Part shown: positions 53,089 to 62,305 of the stretch, piece after piece | Layout: every line of letters begins with the position of its first letter | How positions within the stretch are numbered: position 1 is the stretch's first letter | NCBI RefSeq assembly: GCF_022343555.1 | Contig: NZ_JAKQZH010000001.1 | Location: 1,842,108 to 1,906,107, forward strand | DNA length: 64,000 nt | DNA from: Marinobacter sp. C7 | GTDB taxonomy: Bacteria; Pseudomonadota; Gammaproteobacteria; Pseudomonadales; Oleiphilaceae | Direction: 5' to 3' | The notes under the pieces: model-generated | Databases searched by the model: none | What the model was told of the DNA's origin: nothing | The model's input: the letters and a program-made list of their open reading frames with translations, nothing else | Translations under genes and position numbers: made by a program

Positions 53089-53475
53089 ATGACCAGCAGT
53101 CACCGCATCGTTCTTTTGGCTCACGGAAGCAGCGATAAACGTTGGTGCGAAACCTTCGAACAGCTCGCCGCGCCCACCCTTCAGGCTGTCGCCGGCTCCC
53201 GTATAGCCTACATGGAGCTGGCCTCCCCCTCACTGGAAAAGATCATCGCTGAGGGCATCACCGACAACATCTATGAGTATACGGTGGTGCCCCTGTTCCT
53301 GGCTGCAGGCCGGCACCTGAGAAAAGACGTCCCGGCAATGATCAGGGACCTCGAAAATGACCATGGAGTAAAAATTCATCTGGCACCACCAATCGGCGAA
53401 AATCCGCTGCTTGGAGAGGCGATCAAGGACGTGGTCACCCTGCAACTGGACCGGGCGAGGACTTCCCCGCCCTGA
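53089..53475 (+). CDS. CbiX/SirB-like chelatase-family protein
   Basis: A 128-residue single-domain protein of the class II chelatase fold. It starts RIVLLAHGSSDKRWCETFEQ, with the metal-binding His in LLAHGS and a second His in FLAAGRHLRKDVP. This pattern belongs to sirohydrochlorin cobalt/ferrochelatases, which insert metal into tetrapyrroles. Cobalamin or siroheme genes are not adjacent, so its metal and pathway are open. CAGGAG is 5 bases before the ATG. The epimerase-like gene starts 28 bases after its stop. Confidence 0.82.
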   Translation: MTSSHRIVLLAHGSSDKRWCETFEQLAAPTLQAVAGSRIAYMELASPSLEKIIAEGITDNIYEYTVVPLFLAAGRHLRKDVPAMIRDLENDHGVKIHLAPPIGENPLLGEAIKDVVTLQLDRARTSPP

Positions 53476-53503
53476 CAGGGTGACAATGACGGAGGCACAG
53501 GTT

Positions 53504-54412
53504 ATGGCAAAACGGATTCTCATTACCGGCGGCACCGGTTTTATCGGTAAAGAACTCTGCCCCCGTTTGCTTGAGCGGGGAGATCAGCTCACCGTACTAA
53601 GCCGACAGCCAGTCGAGAGCGTGAGGGCGCTGTGCGGTCGGGTTGAAGCAGTCAACAACCTCGAATCACTGCGTTCCGGCCCCGGTTTCGATGCAGTGAT
53701 CAATCTGGCGGGGGAAGGCATCGCGGACAAACGTTGGTCTGCCAGCCGGAAACAGGACCTCAGGGACAGCCGGATTCTGCTGACCGCAAAACTTGTCGAG
53801 ATCATCAAGACGTGGGAAGAGTCACCAACGGTGCTGGTATCCGGATCCGCGGTGGGTTTTTACGGCGACCAGGGAGCTTCGCCTGTCACCGAGAACACGG
53901 CGCCCCACGATGAATTCACCCACCGATTGTGCAGTGACTGGGAAAAGGCGGCCATGGAGCTGGAAGACGGCAACACCCGCGTCTGTCTGTCCAGGACCGG
54001 TGTGGTTGCCGGTCCGGGCGGCGGTTTCCTGCAAAGAATGCTGCTGCCCTTCCGGCTCGGCCTTGGTGGTCGCCTGGGAAGCGGTAAACAGTACATGCCA
54101 TGGATTCACCGGACGGACGTTGTCAACGCGCTGATCTGGATGGTCGATACGGAAAGCGCCCGGGGGCCATACAATGTGGTCAGCCCCAATCCGGTCACCA
54201 ATGCCGAATTCACCCGGACCCTTGGCCGGGTGTTACACCGTCCCACACCATTTCCGGCGCCGGCACCGGTCCTGAAGCTGGCACTGGGCGAAATGTCCCG
54301 GCTTCTTCTGACGGGGCAGAATGCCCGGCCGGCCAAACTGACAGAAGAGGGCTTCGGATTCCGGTTCGAGGATCTGGAGGCGGCTCTCGAGGATTCCGTC
54401 GGTGCACGGTAG
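53504..54412 (+). CDS. TIGR01777-type NAD-dependent epimerase/dehydratase family protein
   Basis: A 302-residue extended short-chain dehydrogenase-like protein. The NAD-binding start ILITGGTGFIGKELCPRLL, the VINLAGEGIADKRWSA region and the PWIHRTDVVNALIWMVD segment are typical of the YfcH/SulA-like group (TIGR01777). Substrates of this group are unknown. The conserved C-terminal DUF1731 segment (about 250-300) is present. GGAGG is 8 bases before the ATG at 53504, preferred over upstream ATGs. Confidence 0.87.
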   Translation: MAKRILITGGTGFIGKELCPRLLERGDQLTVLSRQPVESVRALCGRVEAVNNLESLRSGPGFDAVINLAGEGIADKRWSASRKQDLRDSRILLTAKLVEIIKTWEESPTVLVSGSAVGFYGDQGASPVTENTAPHDEFTHRLCSDWEKAAMELEDGNTRVCLSRTGVVAGPGGGFLQRMLLPFRLGLGGRLGSGKQYMPWIHRTDVVNALIWMVDTESARGPYNVVSPNPVTNAEFTRTLGRVLHRPTPFPAPAPVLKLALGEMSRLLLTGQNARPAKLTEEGFGFRFEDLEAALEDSVGAR

Positions 54413-54465
54413 CGACATCGAATCGATGCTCCGCGTGGATCCCCAGATTTTTTTGGGAAAAAGCG

Positions 54466-54494
54466 TTGACACCGCCCCGAGGCTTACTTAATAT
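54466..54494 (+). promoter_or_regulatory. Sigma70 promoter of tRNA-Glu
   Basis: A perfect TTGACA (54466-54471) and TAATAT (54489-54494) are separated by 17 bases, with a GC-rich discriminator (ACGCGCC). The predicted start is near 54501, about 33 bases before the tRNA. Confidence 0.65.
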
Positions 54495-54533
54495 ACGCGC
54501 CACCTCGACGAGGCAAGCTTTTGAAAACGTTGC

Positions 54534-54609
54534 GTCCCCTTCGTCTAGTGGCCTAGGACTCCGCCCTTTCACGGCGGCAACAGGGGTTCGAACCCCCTAG
54601 GGGACGCCA
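54534..54609 (+). tRNA. tRNA-Glu (anticodon TTC)
   Basis: A 76-base cloverleaf begins GTCCCCTTCGTCTAGTGG and ends GGGGACGCCA with encoded CCA. The anticodon loop is CTTTCAC with anticodon TTC, and the T-arm has GTTCGAACC. All stems pair. It is a single gene with a good promoter upstream. Its wobble U34 is a substrate for the MnmC encoded in this window. Confidence 0.97.
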
Positions 54610-54623
54610 ATTTTCTTCTTGCC

Positions 54624-54660
54624 CGGGATTAATCAGCTTCCTTGCTGATCAGCAATCCCG
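54624..54660. terminator. Two-part hairpin between tRNA-Glu and the small membrane protein
   Basis: An outer stem CGGGATT/AATCCCG and an inner stem ATCAGC/GCTGAT enclose a 6-base loop. It lies 14 bases past the tRNA and 6 bases past the minus-strand small gene, so it could serve both. No clear T tract is present. Confidence 0.4.
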
Positions 54661-54666
54661 AATTCG

Positions 54667-54822
54667 TCAAACCGGCTTTCCGCCATGCTTACCCTGATGC
54701 TTTTTCGCATCGTGCCCGTGCTGCTTCTGGTCTTTCATCACAAAGACGCCAACACCCACGAAGAAGCCCACCATCAGTAGTACGGTTACAATACCTGCGA
54801 TTACCACGGCGTCCATATACAT
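54667..54822 (-). CDS. 51-residue single-pass membrane protein
   Basis: A short open frame on the minus strand encodes 51 residues, with GGAGAG 6 bases before its ATG. After MYMDAVV a single hydrophobic segment (about 6-29, ending VGVGVFVMKD) is followed by a His/Lys-rich cytoplasmic or periplasmic tail (HGHDAKKHQGKHGGKPV). The ribosome site, membrane helix and codon use support a real gene. It resembles the small one-helix proteins sometimes found near respiratory genes, but I assign no family. The tail is histidine-rich, so metal binding is conceivable. Confidence 0.65.
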   Translation of the reverse strand: MYMDAVVIAGIVTVLLMVGFFVGVGVFVMKDQKQHGHDAKKHQGKHGGKPV

Positions 54823-55060
54823 AATTACTCTCCTTCACTTATCAAACTTGATTAAGCTCAGGTTACGCCGGCCCTGAAACCAGGGTATTGACCCAGGTCA
54901 AACCAGCCTTTCGCCTCCAAATACGAAAAAACACCAATTCGTCACACAATTCTCTCCAGTTTTCCTGCATTTGCAGGGATTTTGCCGAAGACAACTGCTA
55001 TATTCGGAAGGGTGCGAAGGCTCTGGTTTCCTCTCCCAGCAGGGTGGCAGTACTCACGAC

Positions 55061-57478
55061 ATGCCAAATTTGTCGAAGCATTTCCAACGTTTACGCTCAG
55101 GCTCTCCCCTGTCTTTCAGGCTGCTGGCCTGGATTCTGCTCTTCAGCTCAGTCTTCACGCTGATCGCTTCCGGCATTCAGCTCTACTCCGACTATCGCAA
55201 GGACGTGGGCCTGATCGATCAGCGCCTGAAAGTGATTGAATCCGGTTACGCATCAAGCCTTGCCAGAAGTCTTTGGGCCCTCGACCAGAAACTTCTGCAA
55301 ATCCAGATGGAAGGCATCCTTAGTCTGCCGGACATTACGCACCTCAGGCTGAGGATCGAGCCCGATTCCGAACTGGTGATGGGCGATATTCCACGAAATG
55401 CGAAGACCCAAACCCACAGCTTCACTCTGGTGCATGACGGCGACCAGAGTTTCAGGCTGGGTGAACTGACGATCACCGCCAATCTCGACCGGGTATATCG
55501 GGAGATGAAACAGAAGATTGGTGTCATTCTGGTCACGCAGTTCCTGAAAACATTATTTGTCTCTATCCTTATCCTCTGGATTTTCCGGTATCTGGTCACC
55601 CGGCACCTTTCCCGAATGGCGGCCTACGCCCGGGATTTTTCCCTTTCGAATCTTTCCCAGCGGCTCACCCTGGATCGCCCCGACTCCCCAGCCAATCACA
55701 GGGATGAGCTCGGGCAGGTTGTGGATGCCATCAACCAGATGCGCGAGCGCCTCAATACCGACATCGCAAGGCAAAAGCGGGACGCCGCCGAAATCCGGAA
55801 ATTCTCCAAGGCCATAGAACAAAGCCCCTCCTCGGTTCTGATCTGCGACCGCCAGTGGCGCATTGAGTACGTAAACCAGAAGTTCACACAACTCACGGGG
55901 TTCGACCGGAACTCTATCCTCGGCAAGCACCCTGCAGATCTGGGCAATGAGAGTGGCCAAAACCGGGAACGCCAGAATCTGTGGCAATCCATCCGCCTGC
56001 AGGTGCAGCGCGTCGGCGTATGGCAGGGTGAGGTCAACAGCGTTCGCAAGAGTGGCGAGCGGTTCTGGGAGCAACTGGTCGTTACCCCGATCAAGGATAA
56101 CGACGGCGAAATCACCGGCTTCCTGATCCTCGGCGAGGATGTGAGCATCCGTAAACGCTATGAGCAGCAACTGCTGCGCCAGGCAAACTATGACATCCTC
56201 ACAGGCCTTCCTAACCGGATGCTTGCCCTGGACCGCCTGAAACTTGCGCTGGCCCAGGCCCGCCGTGAGAACACGCTTGTCGGCGTCATGTTCCTGGACC
56301 TGGACAACTTCAAGCACATTAACGATACCCTCGGCCACGATGCCGGAGACAACCTGCTCATCGAAGCCGCACGGCGGGTTTCAAGCTGTCTGCGAGGGAC
56401 CAGTACCGTCGCCCGGCTTGGCGGCGACGAATTCCTGGTCATCCTGCCCGGTCTGCCCGGGCCGGACGCTTGCTCCCAGGTGGCGGAACGCATCCTCAAA
56501 ACCTTTGAGCCACCGTTCACCCTGAACGCCCAGGAAGTGTTTGTTACCACGAGCATCGGCATTGCCATCTTCCCCACCGATTCGGACAACAGCGGCACGC
56601 TGCTCCAACATGCGGATGCCGCCATGTACGAGGCCAAACACAAAGGCAAGAGTGCCTTTGCGCTCTTCTCCCCGGAAATGAGCGAAGTTTCCCATGAGCG
56701 TCTGCAAATGGAATCGCTCATGCGCCGGGCCCTTGAGTTCAATGAATTCCAGCTCCACTTCCAGCCCATCGTCCATACCGAGAGCGGCGAACTCCAGGCA
56801 GCGGAAGCCTTATTACGCTGGGACAACCCGACGCTCGGGCTGGTCATGCCTGATCGCTTCATTCCGCTGGCCGAAGAAACCGGCCTGATCACTCCGGTTG
56901 GAGAGTGGGTTCTACGGGAGGCCTGTCGGGCGGCAGTCGGCTGGCGGAAAACCGCAGGCCGGGACATCGGTATATCGGTGAACGTCTCGCCCCGTCAATT
57001 CCGCGATCCCGGATTCCTGGATACGGTGATGAGCGCACTCAACAACAGCGGCCTGAAACCCGAACTGTTGGAGCTGGAGATCACCGAACGCCTGCTCCTC
57101 GATAACTCCATTGAAACGGCCACGATCCTCTATCGTCTGGATCAGGCGGGAGTGAGACTGTCCGTTGATGATTTCGGGACTGGCTATTCGGCACTCAGCT
57201 ACCTGAAGAGTTACCCTTTCGACGTTCTCAAGATCGACAAATCCTTCGTGAACGATGTCACCAAGGAACCTGAGGATGCATCCCTTGTCCGTGCCATTAT
57301 CAACATGGCACACAGCCTTGGTCTGCAAGTGATTGCTGAAGGCGTTGAGGAAAAGGACCAGGCCGACTTCCTCAGACGTGAGAATTGCGACTATTCGCAA
57401 GGCTATTTCTACTGCAGACCACGGCCAGCCACGGAGTTTGAAACCTGGATCAGAGACAATCACCGGATACCGGTCTGA
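55061..57478 (+). CDS. Membrane-bound PAS-GGDEF-EAL cyclic di-GMP enzyme
   Basis: An 805-residue sensor with two membrane helices (about 19-41 and 150-178) bracketing a periplasmic domain, then a HAMP-like linker, a PAS domain (about 245-365), GGDEF (about 375-535) and EAL (about 550-800). The active motif RLGGDEF is intact but lacks the RxxD inhibitory site just before it. The EAL part keeps AEALLRW, LEITERLL, VDDFGTGYSALSYL and AEGVEE, so both cyclase and phosphodiesterase activities are plausible. The start at 55061 avoids a spurious upstream extension. ackA begins 17 bases after the stop. Confidence 0.88.
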   Translation: MPNLSKHFQRLRSGSPLSFRLLAWILLFSSVFTLIASGIQLYSDYRKDVGLIDQRLKVIESGYASSLARSLWALDQKLLQIQMEGILSLPDITHLRLRIEPDSELVMGDIPRNAKTQTHSFTLVHDGDQSFRLGELTITANLDRVYREMKQKIGVILVTQFLKTLFVSILILWIFRYLVTRHLSRMAAYARDFSLSNLSQRLTLDRPDSPANHRDELGQVVDAINQMRERLNTDIARQKRDAAEIRKFSKAIEQSPSSVLICDRQWRIEYVNQKFTQLTGFDRNSILGKHPADLGNESGQNRERQNLWQSIRLQVQRVGVWQGEVNSVRKSGERFWEQLVVTPIKDNDGEITGFLILGEDVSIRKRYEQQLLRQANYDILTGLPNRMLALDRLKLALAQARRENTLVGVMFLDLDNFKHINDTLGHDAGDNLLIEAARRVSSCLRGTSTVARLGGDEFLVILPGLPGPDACSQVAERILKTFEPPFTLNAQEVFVTTSIGIAIFPTDSDNSGTLLQHADAAMYEAKHKGKSAFALFSPEMSEVSHERLQMESLMRRALEFNEFQLHFQPIVHTESGELQAAEALLRWDNPTLGLVMPDRFIPLAEETGLITPVGEWVLREACRAAVGWRKTAGRDIGISVNVSPRQFRDPGFLDTVMSALNNSGLKPELLELEITERLLLDNSIETATILYRLDQAGVRLSVDDFGTGYSALSYLKSYPFDVLKIDKSFVNDVTKEPEDASLVRAIINMAHSLGLQVIAEGVEEKDQADFLRRENCDYSQGYFYCRPRPATEFETWIRDNHRIPV

Positions 57479-57495
57479 ACACACGGGAAACGGTT

Positions 57496-58689
57496 ATGGA
57501 AAATGCAATATTGGTGGTCAATTGCGGCAGCTCTACGCTGAAGCTGGCCCTGTTTGACTCACACAGCCTGCGGTGTACCGCTACCGGGCTGGCAGAGCGC
57601 CTCAACCACGACGATGCCGTAGCGCGCATCCCGGAACTGGAGGGTGACTTTCCGTTACCGGCCGGGGCGACTCATCGGGAGGCTCTGGAGGCCATGACCA
57701 AAGCCCTGACAGACTCCGGACTGCTGTCGGGACCGCCTGCAGCAATCGGGCACCGGGTTGTGCACGGAGGTGAGAACTTCCGGGAAGCCGCCCTGATAGA
57801 CGATCAGGTCCTCGAGGCAATTGAACACTGTGCGGGCCTGGCCCCCCTCCATAACCCGGTTAATCTCTCCGGCATCAACAGTACCCGAAGCCTGTTCCCC
57901 GGCGTACCTAACGTTGCCGTATTTGATACGGCATACCACCAGACCTTACCCCCGAAAGCCTACCTGTATGCCGTGCCCTACTCTTATTACCGGGATTGGG
58001 GGGTACGCCGCTACGGATTTCACGGCATCAGCCACAGTTTCATGCTGACAGAAGCCGCCCGGCGCCTCGGTAAAACACCTGCCACCACATCCATCATCTC
58101 GGCCCACCTTGGCAACGGATGCAGCATTGCGGCCATTCGTGACGGCCTCAGTGCCGATACCAGCATGGGGCTTACGCCTCTTGAAGGTCTGGTCATGGGC
58201 AGCCGCAGTGGCGATATCGACCCCGGACTCTTTGACTACCTGAAATCCAGGGGCATTGCCCAGGATCAACTGCACCATGTGTTGAACCATGAAAGCGGAT
58301 TGCTCGGCCTGTCCGGCCAGACCAATGACATGCGCACACTGTGTGACCTGGCCGAACACGGCCATGAGCCATCGCGGATTGCAATCGAGGTCTTCTGTTT
58401 CCGCCTGGCCCGCTATATCGGGGCCATGATGGCCTCCCTGCATCACCTTGATGCTCTGGTATTCACCGGTGGCATAGGCGAAAACAGTTCGCGGGTACGG
58501 GAACAGACCCTGGACAACCTCAAGCTTCTGGGCTTCGATCTTGATCAGGAACTGAACCGATACGGAGGCGAATACAGTGGCGGTCACATCGAGAGCCCGG
58601 AATCACGGTTTCCGGTTCTGGTCATTCCCACCAACGAGGAGCTCGTGATTGCCCGGGAGGCCGTCCGCCTCACCAGCGCTTCGAACTGA
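57496..58689 (+). CDS. ackA: Acetate kinase
   Basis: A 397-residue ASKHA-fold kinase that interconverts acetate and acetyl phosphate. It starts AILVVNCGSSTLKLALFD; FDTAYHQTLPPKAYLYAVP and AHLGNGCSIAAI are conserved nucleotide and acetate-site segments, as is MGLTPLEGLVMGSRSGDIDP. The length matches E. coli AckA (400). It is followed 23 bases later by pta, the usual pair in acetate overflow and uptake. Confidence 0.96.
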   Translation: MENAILVVNCGSSTLKLALFDSHSLRCTATGLAERLNHDDAVARIPELEGDFPLPAGATHREALEAMTKALTDSGLLSGPPAAIGHRVVHGGENFREAALIDDQVLEAIEHCAGLAPLHNPVNLSGINSTRSLFPGVPNVAVFDTAYHQTLPPKAYLYAVPYSYYRDWGVRRYGFHGISHSFMLTEAARRLGKTPATTSIISAHLGNGCSIAAIRDGLSADTSMGLTPLEGLVMGSRSGDIDPGLFDYLKSRGIAQDQLHHVLNHESGLLGLSGQTNDMRTLCDLAEHGHEPSRIAIEVFCFRLARYIGAMMASLHHLDALVFTGGIGENSSRVREQTLDNLKLLGFDLDQELNRYGGEYSGGHIESPESRFPVLVIPTNEELVIAREAVRLTSASN

Positions 58690-58712
58690 TCTCCAACGCC
58701 AGGATACCCGTT

Positions 58713-60863
58713 ATGGCCAAGAGTCTCTTTATCGCCCCCACCTCCATGAATGCCGGTCTGACCTCAGTCTGTCTCGGACTGTTGCGGGCGCTGGAACGCG
58801 TGGGCGTCAGTGTCGGCTTTTACAAGCCTTTCAGTCAGTCGGTACACGAGGCCGAGTCTCTGCACAATGCCGGGCAGGACTCTTCCGTTGCTTTCGTCCG
58901 CGACCGCAGTCACCTGGATACCCCGGAACCCATTCCACTGAAGAGAGCCCAGCAACTCCTCAACCGGCACCAATCCGACCTGCTGATGGAGAACGTGGTT
59001 GGCGAATTCCACAAAGTCGCCAGCAAAGTCGACGTGGTGGTGATCGAGGGCCTGGTACCAGACCGGAGCGAAGCCTATATTGCGCGCCTGAACGTCGAAG
59101 TAGCCCGAAACCTGGGCTCAGAGGTTATCCTGGTCAGTACCCCGAAAAACTGCAGCGCCGCGGAGCTGGATGAGGAACTGGACTTTTCCCGCCGGCTCTA
59201 TGCCGACCCCAATGATCCGGACGTCATCGCCGCCATCCTCAACAAGGTGGGCGAGCCGGAAAAATCCGGCTTGACGTTGCAAAGGGACGAGGAGCCGGCA
59301 GAGGCGATCGATTACCAGAAAGAATGTCAGGTATTCAGCAAGGGCCAGCTCCGATTGCTGGCCCAGGTCCCATGGCAACCGGAATTGCTGGCGCCCCGGG
59401 TGTCCGATATCGTCCGGGAACTGGGTATCACTGTACTCAATGCGGGCGACATGGAAAAACGGCGCGTCAAGAACGTATCAGTGTGCGCCCGAACCATCCG
59501 AAACATGACCGACACGCTCAAACCCGGCACCCTGATGGTTACCCCGGGGGACCGGGAGGACATTGTTGTAACAACCGCGCTGGCAGCGCTAAACGGAGTT
59601 CCGCTGGCCGGACTGCTGCTGACCGGCAGCCTGATGCCGGCACAATCTGTTATTGACCTGTGCCGGCGGGCGCTGGATACCGGTTTGCCGGTGCTTGGCT
59701 CCGAGACCAACACCTATGAAAGCGCCCACATGCTTGCCAACCTGTCGTCCGCTATTCCGCTGGACGATCCCGAGCGGATTGAACAGGCGATGGACGCAGT
59801 CGCTCCCCGGATCGACGCGGACTGGTTGCGCGAACATCTGCGGGTGGAACGTCAGAGCCGGCTCTCGCCCCCGGCGTTCCGTTATCAGCTGTCCGAACGC
59901 GCCCGGGCGGCAAACAAACGCATAGTCCTGCCGGAGGGCAACGAACCCAGAACGATCCAGGCTGCCATCACCTGCCACGAACGAAAACTGGCGCGCTGCG
60001 TGCTGATCGGGGACAGGAACCAGATCAGCAGTGTCGCGGAAACCCTGGGGCTGACGTTACCGGATGAGATCGAAGTGATCGAACCGGCGGCGGTACGGGA
60101 CCGTTATGTGGATCCGATGGTCAATCTCCGCCAGCACAAAGGGCTGACTCCGCAAATGGCAGAGGCCATGCTGGAAGATAACGTGGTGCTGGGCACCATG
60201 ATGGTCGCTCTTGATGAGGCCGACGGCCTTGTCTCCGGTGCTGTTCACACCACGGCCAACACCGTGCGCCCCGCCCTGCAACTGATCAAGACTCACGACC
60301 AGGCACGGGTGGTATCCTCGGTTTTCTTCATGCTCCTTCCGGAGCAGGTCGTGGTCTACGGTGACTGTGCCATCAATCCGGACCCGAACGCCGAGGAGCT
60401 GGCCGACATCGCCATTCAGAGCGCGCAATCTGCCGAAGCATTTGGCATCGATCCCGTGGTAGCAATGATCAGTTACAGCACCGGTGAATCCGGCACGGGC
60501 CATGACGTGGACAAGGTCCGGGAAGCCACTCGCATCGCGCGGGAACGGAGACCGGATCTGCTCATCGATGGGCCGTTACAGTACGATGCGGCAGCCATCG
60601 AGAGCGTCGCGCGCAGCAAGGCTCCAGGCAGCAAGGTGGCCGGCCGGGCGACGGTGTTTGTATTCCCGGATCTCAACACCGGCAATACCACATACAAGGC
60701 CGTGCAGCGCAGCGCCAACGTGGTCAGTATCGGTCCGATGCTCCAGGGCCTGCGCAAGCCGGTGAATGACCTCTCCCGCGGGGCTCTGGTGGAAGACATT
60801 GTCTTCACCATCGCCCTTACGGCGGTACAGGCAAAGCAAGTGGAAGATGCCGGGCTGGCGTAA
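58713..60863 (+). CDS. pta: Phosphate acetyltransferase (long form)
   Basis: A 716-residue enzyme that converts acetyl-CoA and phosphate to acetyl phosphate. The N-terminal AAA-like/BioD-like part (about 1-220) starts SLFIAPTSMNAGLTSVCLG, the middle DRTGG domain spans about 225-340, and the C-terminal catalytic PTA domain (about 390-712) has IVLPEGNEPRTIQAAI, GLVSGAVHTTANTVRPALQ and SKAPGSKVAGRATVFVFPDL. The length is like E. coli Pta (714). The stop is 11 bases from the convergent der stop, with no terminator in between. Confidence 0.96.
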   Translation: MAKSLFIAPTSMNAGLTSVCLGLLRALERVGVSVGFYKPFSQSVHEAESLHNAGQDSSVAFVRDRSHLDTPEPIPLKRAQQLLNRHQSDLLMENVVGEFHKVASKVDVVVIEGLVPDRSEAYIARLNVEVARNLGSEVILVSTPKNCSAAELDEELDFSRRLYADPNDPDVIAAILNKVGEPEKSGLTLQRDEEPAEAIDYQKECQVFSKGQLRLLAQVPWQPELLAPRVSDIVRELGITVLNAGDMEKRRVKNVSVCARTIRNMTDTLKPGTLMVTPGDREDIVVTTALAALNGVPLAGLLLTGSLMPAQSVIDLCRRALDTGLPVLGSETNTYESAHMLANLSSAIPLDDPERIEQAMDAVAPRIDADWLREHLRVERQSRLSPPAFRYQLSERARAANKRIVLPEGNEPRTIQAAITCHERKLARCVLIGDRNQISSVAETLGLTLPDEIEVIEPAAVRDRYVDPMVNLRQHKGLTPQMAEAMLEDNVVLGTMMVALDEADGLVSGAVHTTANTVRPALQLIKTHDQARVVSSVFFMLLPEQVVVYGDCAINPDPNAEELADIAIQSAQSAEAFGIDPVVAMISYSTGESGTGHDVDKVREATRIARERRPDLLIDGPLQYDAAAIESVARSKAPGSKVAGRATVFVFPDLNTGNTTYKAVQRSANVVSIGPMLQGLRKPVNDLSRGALVEDIVFTIALTAVQAKQVEDAGLA

Positions 60864-60874
60864 AGCCTGCCCGC

Positions 60875-62296
60875 TTAACGCTTGAGGCTTTTCTGCCGGG
60901 TTTTGCGGATGCGGCGACCCTTTTTCAGGTCGTTGTCCTTCTTGACCTTCTGACGCGGCGTCAGGCGGTCCACCTTTCCGGCGAACGGGTTCTCGCTGGA
61001 GCGGAACTCGAAACGGATCGGGGACCCTGTCACCTGCAATACCCTGCGGAAGGTGTTCTCAAGGTATCGCTTGTAGGCACCGGGCAAGGATTCCGTCTGG
61101 TTACCATGCACAACGATGACCGGCGGATTTGAGCCGCCCTGGTGAGCATAGCGGAGTTTGATCCGACGTCCCTGGACCATCGGCGGTTGATGCTGGGCGA
61201 CCGCATCCTGCAGGATTGCGGTCAGGCGGTTGGTCGGCCATTTCGCCATCGCCGATTCGTAGCAGGCCTCCACGGATTCGTACATCACACCGACACCGGA
61301 ACCGTGCAGCGCCGAGATGTAATGTTTGTCCGCGTAATCGAGGAAGTCCAGGCGACGCTGCACCTGTTCCTTGACCCGCGCCCGGTCATCGGGATCCATA
61401 CCGTCCCACTTGTTCACGGCAATCACCAGTGACCGGCCTGCATCCAGAACGAAACCGATCAGGTGGAGATCCTGATCCACCAACCCTTCCCGGGCATCAA
61501 TCACCAGGATCACCACGTGGGCATCATCGATGGCCTGCAGCGTCTTGATGATGGAGAATTTCTCTACCACCTCTCGAACGTTCTTGCGTCGGCGCACGCC
61601 GGCCGTATCGATCAGGGTATACTGGCTCCCCTGACGCTCATAAGGGATGTAGACGCTGTCACGGGTGGTTCCGGGCATGTCGTATACCACCACCCGGTCC
61701 TCGCCGAGCATCCGGTTCACGAGGGTGGACTTACCCACGTTCGGACGGCCCACCACACCAATCCGGATTCCCGGGTACTTGTCAGCCCGGTCTTCCTCTT
61801 CGGTATCTTCCGGGCGCGGGAGCAATTCATCCAGCATGGACCGGATGCCCCGGTTGTGGGAGGCGGCAATCAGGTAGACGGACTCGAAGCCCAGACTGTA
61901 GAAATCCGAGGCAGCAACGTCCGGGTCCTGGCCGTCTGTCTTGTTGACCACCAGATGCGCCTGTTTACCACTCCGGCGCAGGTGGTCGGCAATCATCTCG
62001 TCTCCGGCCGTCAGACCAGCGCGGCCATCCACCAGAAACAGTACGATGTCCGCTTCCTCGACCGCCTGCATGGACTGGCGTGCCATCTCGGCGTCGAGAC
62101 CCACCTCGTCTCCGGTCAGGCCTCCGGTATCGATCACGATAAACCGCTGGCCTTCATAGTTGCCCTCGCCGTATTTCCGGTCACGGGTGAGCCCGGGGAA
62201 ATCCGCCACAAGGGCGTCCCTGGAACGGGTCATCTGATTGAACAGGGTCGACTTCCCGACGTTCGGGCGACCGACAAGGGCAATTACTGGGGTCAT
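60875..62296 (-). CDS. der: Ribosome-assembly GTPase Der (EngA)
   Basis: A 473-residue GTPase with two tandem G domains and a KH-like C-terminal domain. The P-loops are [14 protein letters not shown] (residues 7-20) and [14 protein letters not shown] (about 183-196). Switch motifs DTGG and DTAG and the NKTD and NKWD G4 motifs are visible. It is needed for 50S subunit maturation. The basic C-terminal tail is typical. It follows bamB with 9 intergenic bases, as in the E. coli hisS-yfgM-bamB-der cluster. Confidence 0.96.
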   Translation of the reverse strand: MTPVIALVGRPNVGKSTLFNQMTRSRDALVADFPGLTRDRKYGEGNYEGQRFIVIDTGGLTGDEVGLDAEMARQSMQAVEEADIVLFLVDGRAGLTAGDEMIADHLRRSGKQAHLVVNKTDGQDPDVAASDFYSLGFESVYLIAASHNRGIRSMLDELLPRPEDTEEEDRADKYPGIRIGVVGRPNVGKSTLVNRMLGEDRVVVYDMPGTTRDSVYIPYERQGSQYTLIDTAGVRRRKNVREVVEKFSIIKTLQAIDDAHVVILVIDAREGLVDQDLHLIGFVLDAGRSLVIAVNKWDGMDPDDRARVKEQVQRRLDFLDYADKHYISALHGSGVGVMYESVEACYESAMAKWPTNRLTAILQDAVAQHQPPMVQGRRIKLRYAHQGGSNPPVIVVHGNQTESLPGAYKRYLENTFRRVLQVTGSPIRFEFRSSENPFAGKVDRLTPRQKVKKDNDLKKGRRIRKTRQKSLKR

Positions 62297-62305
62297 AATG
62301 ATGCG

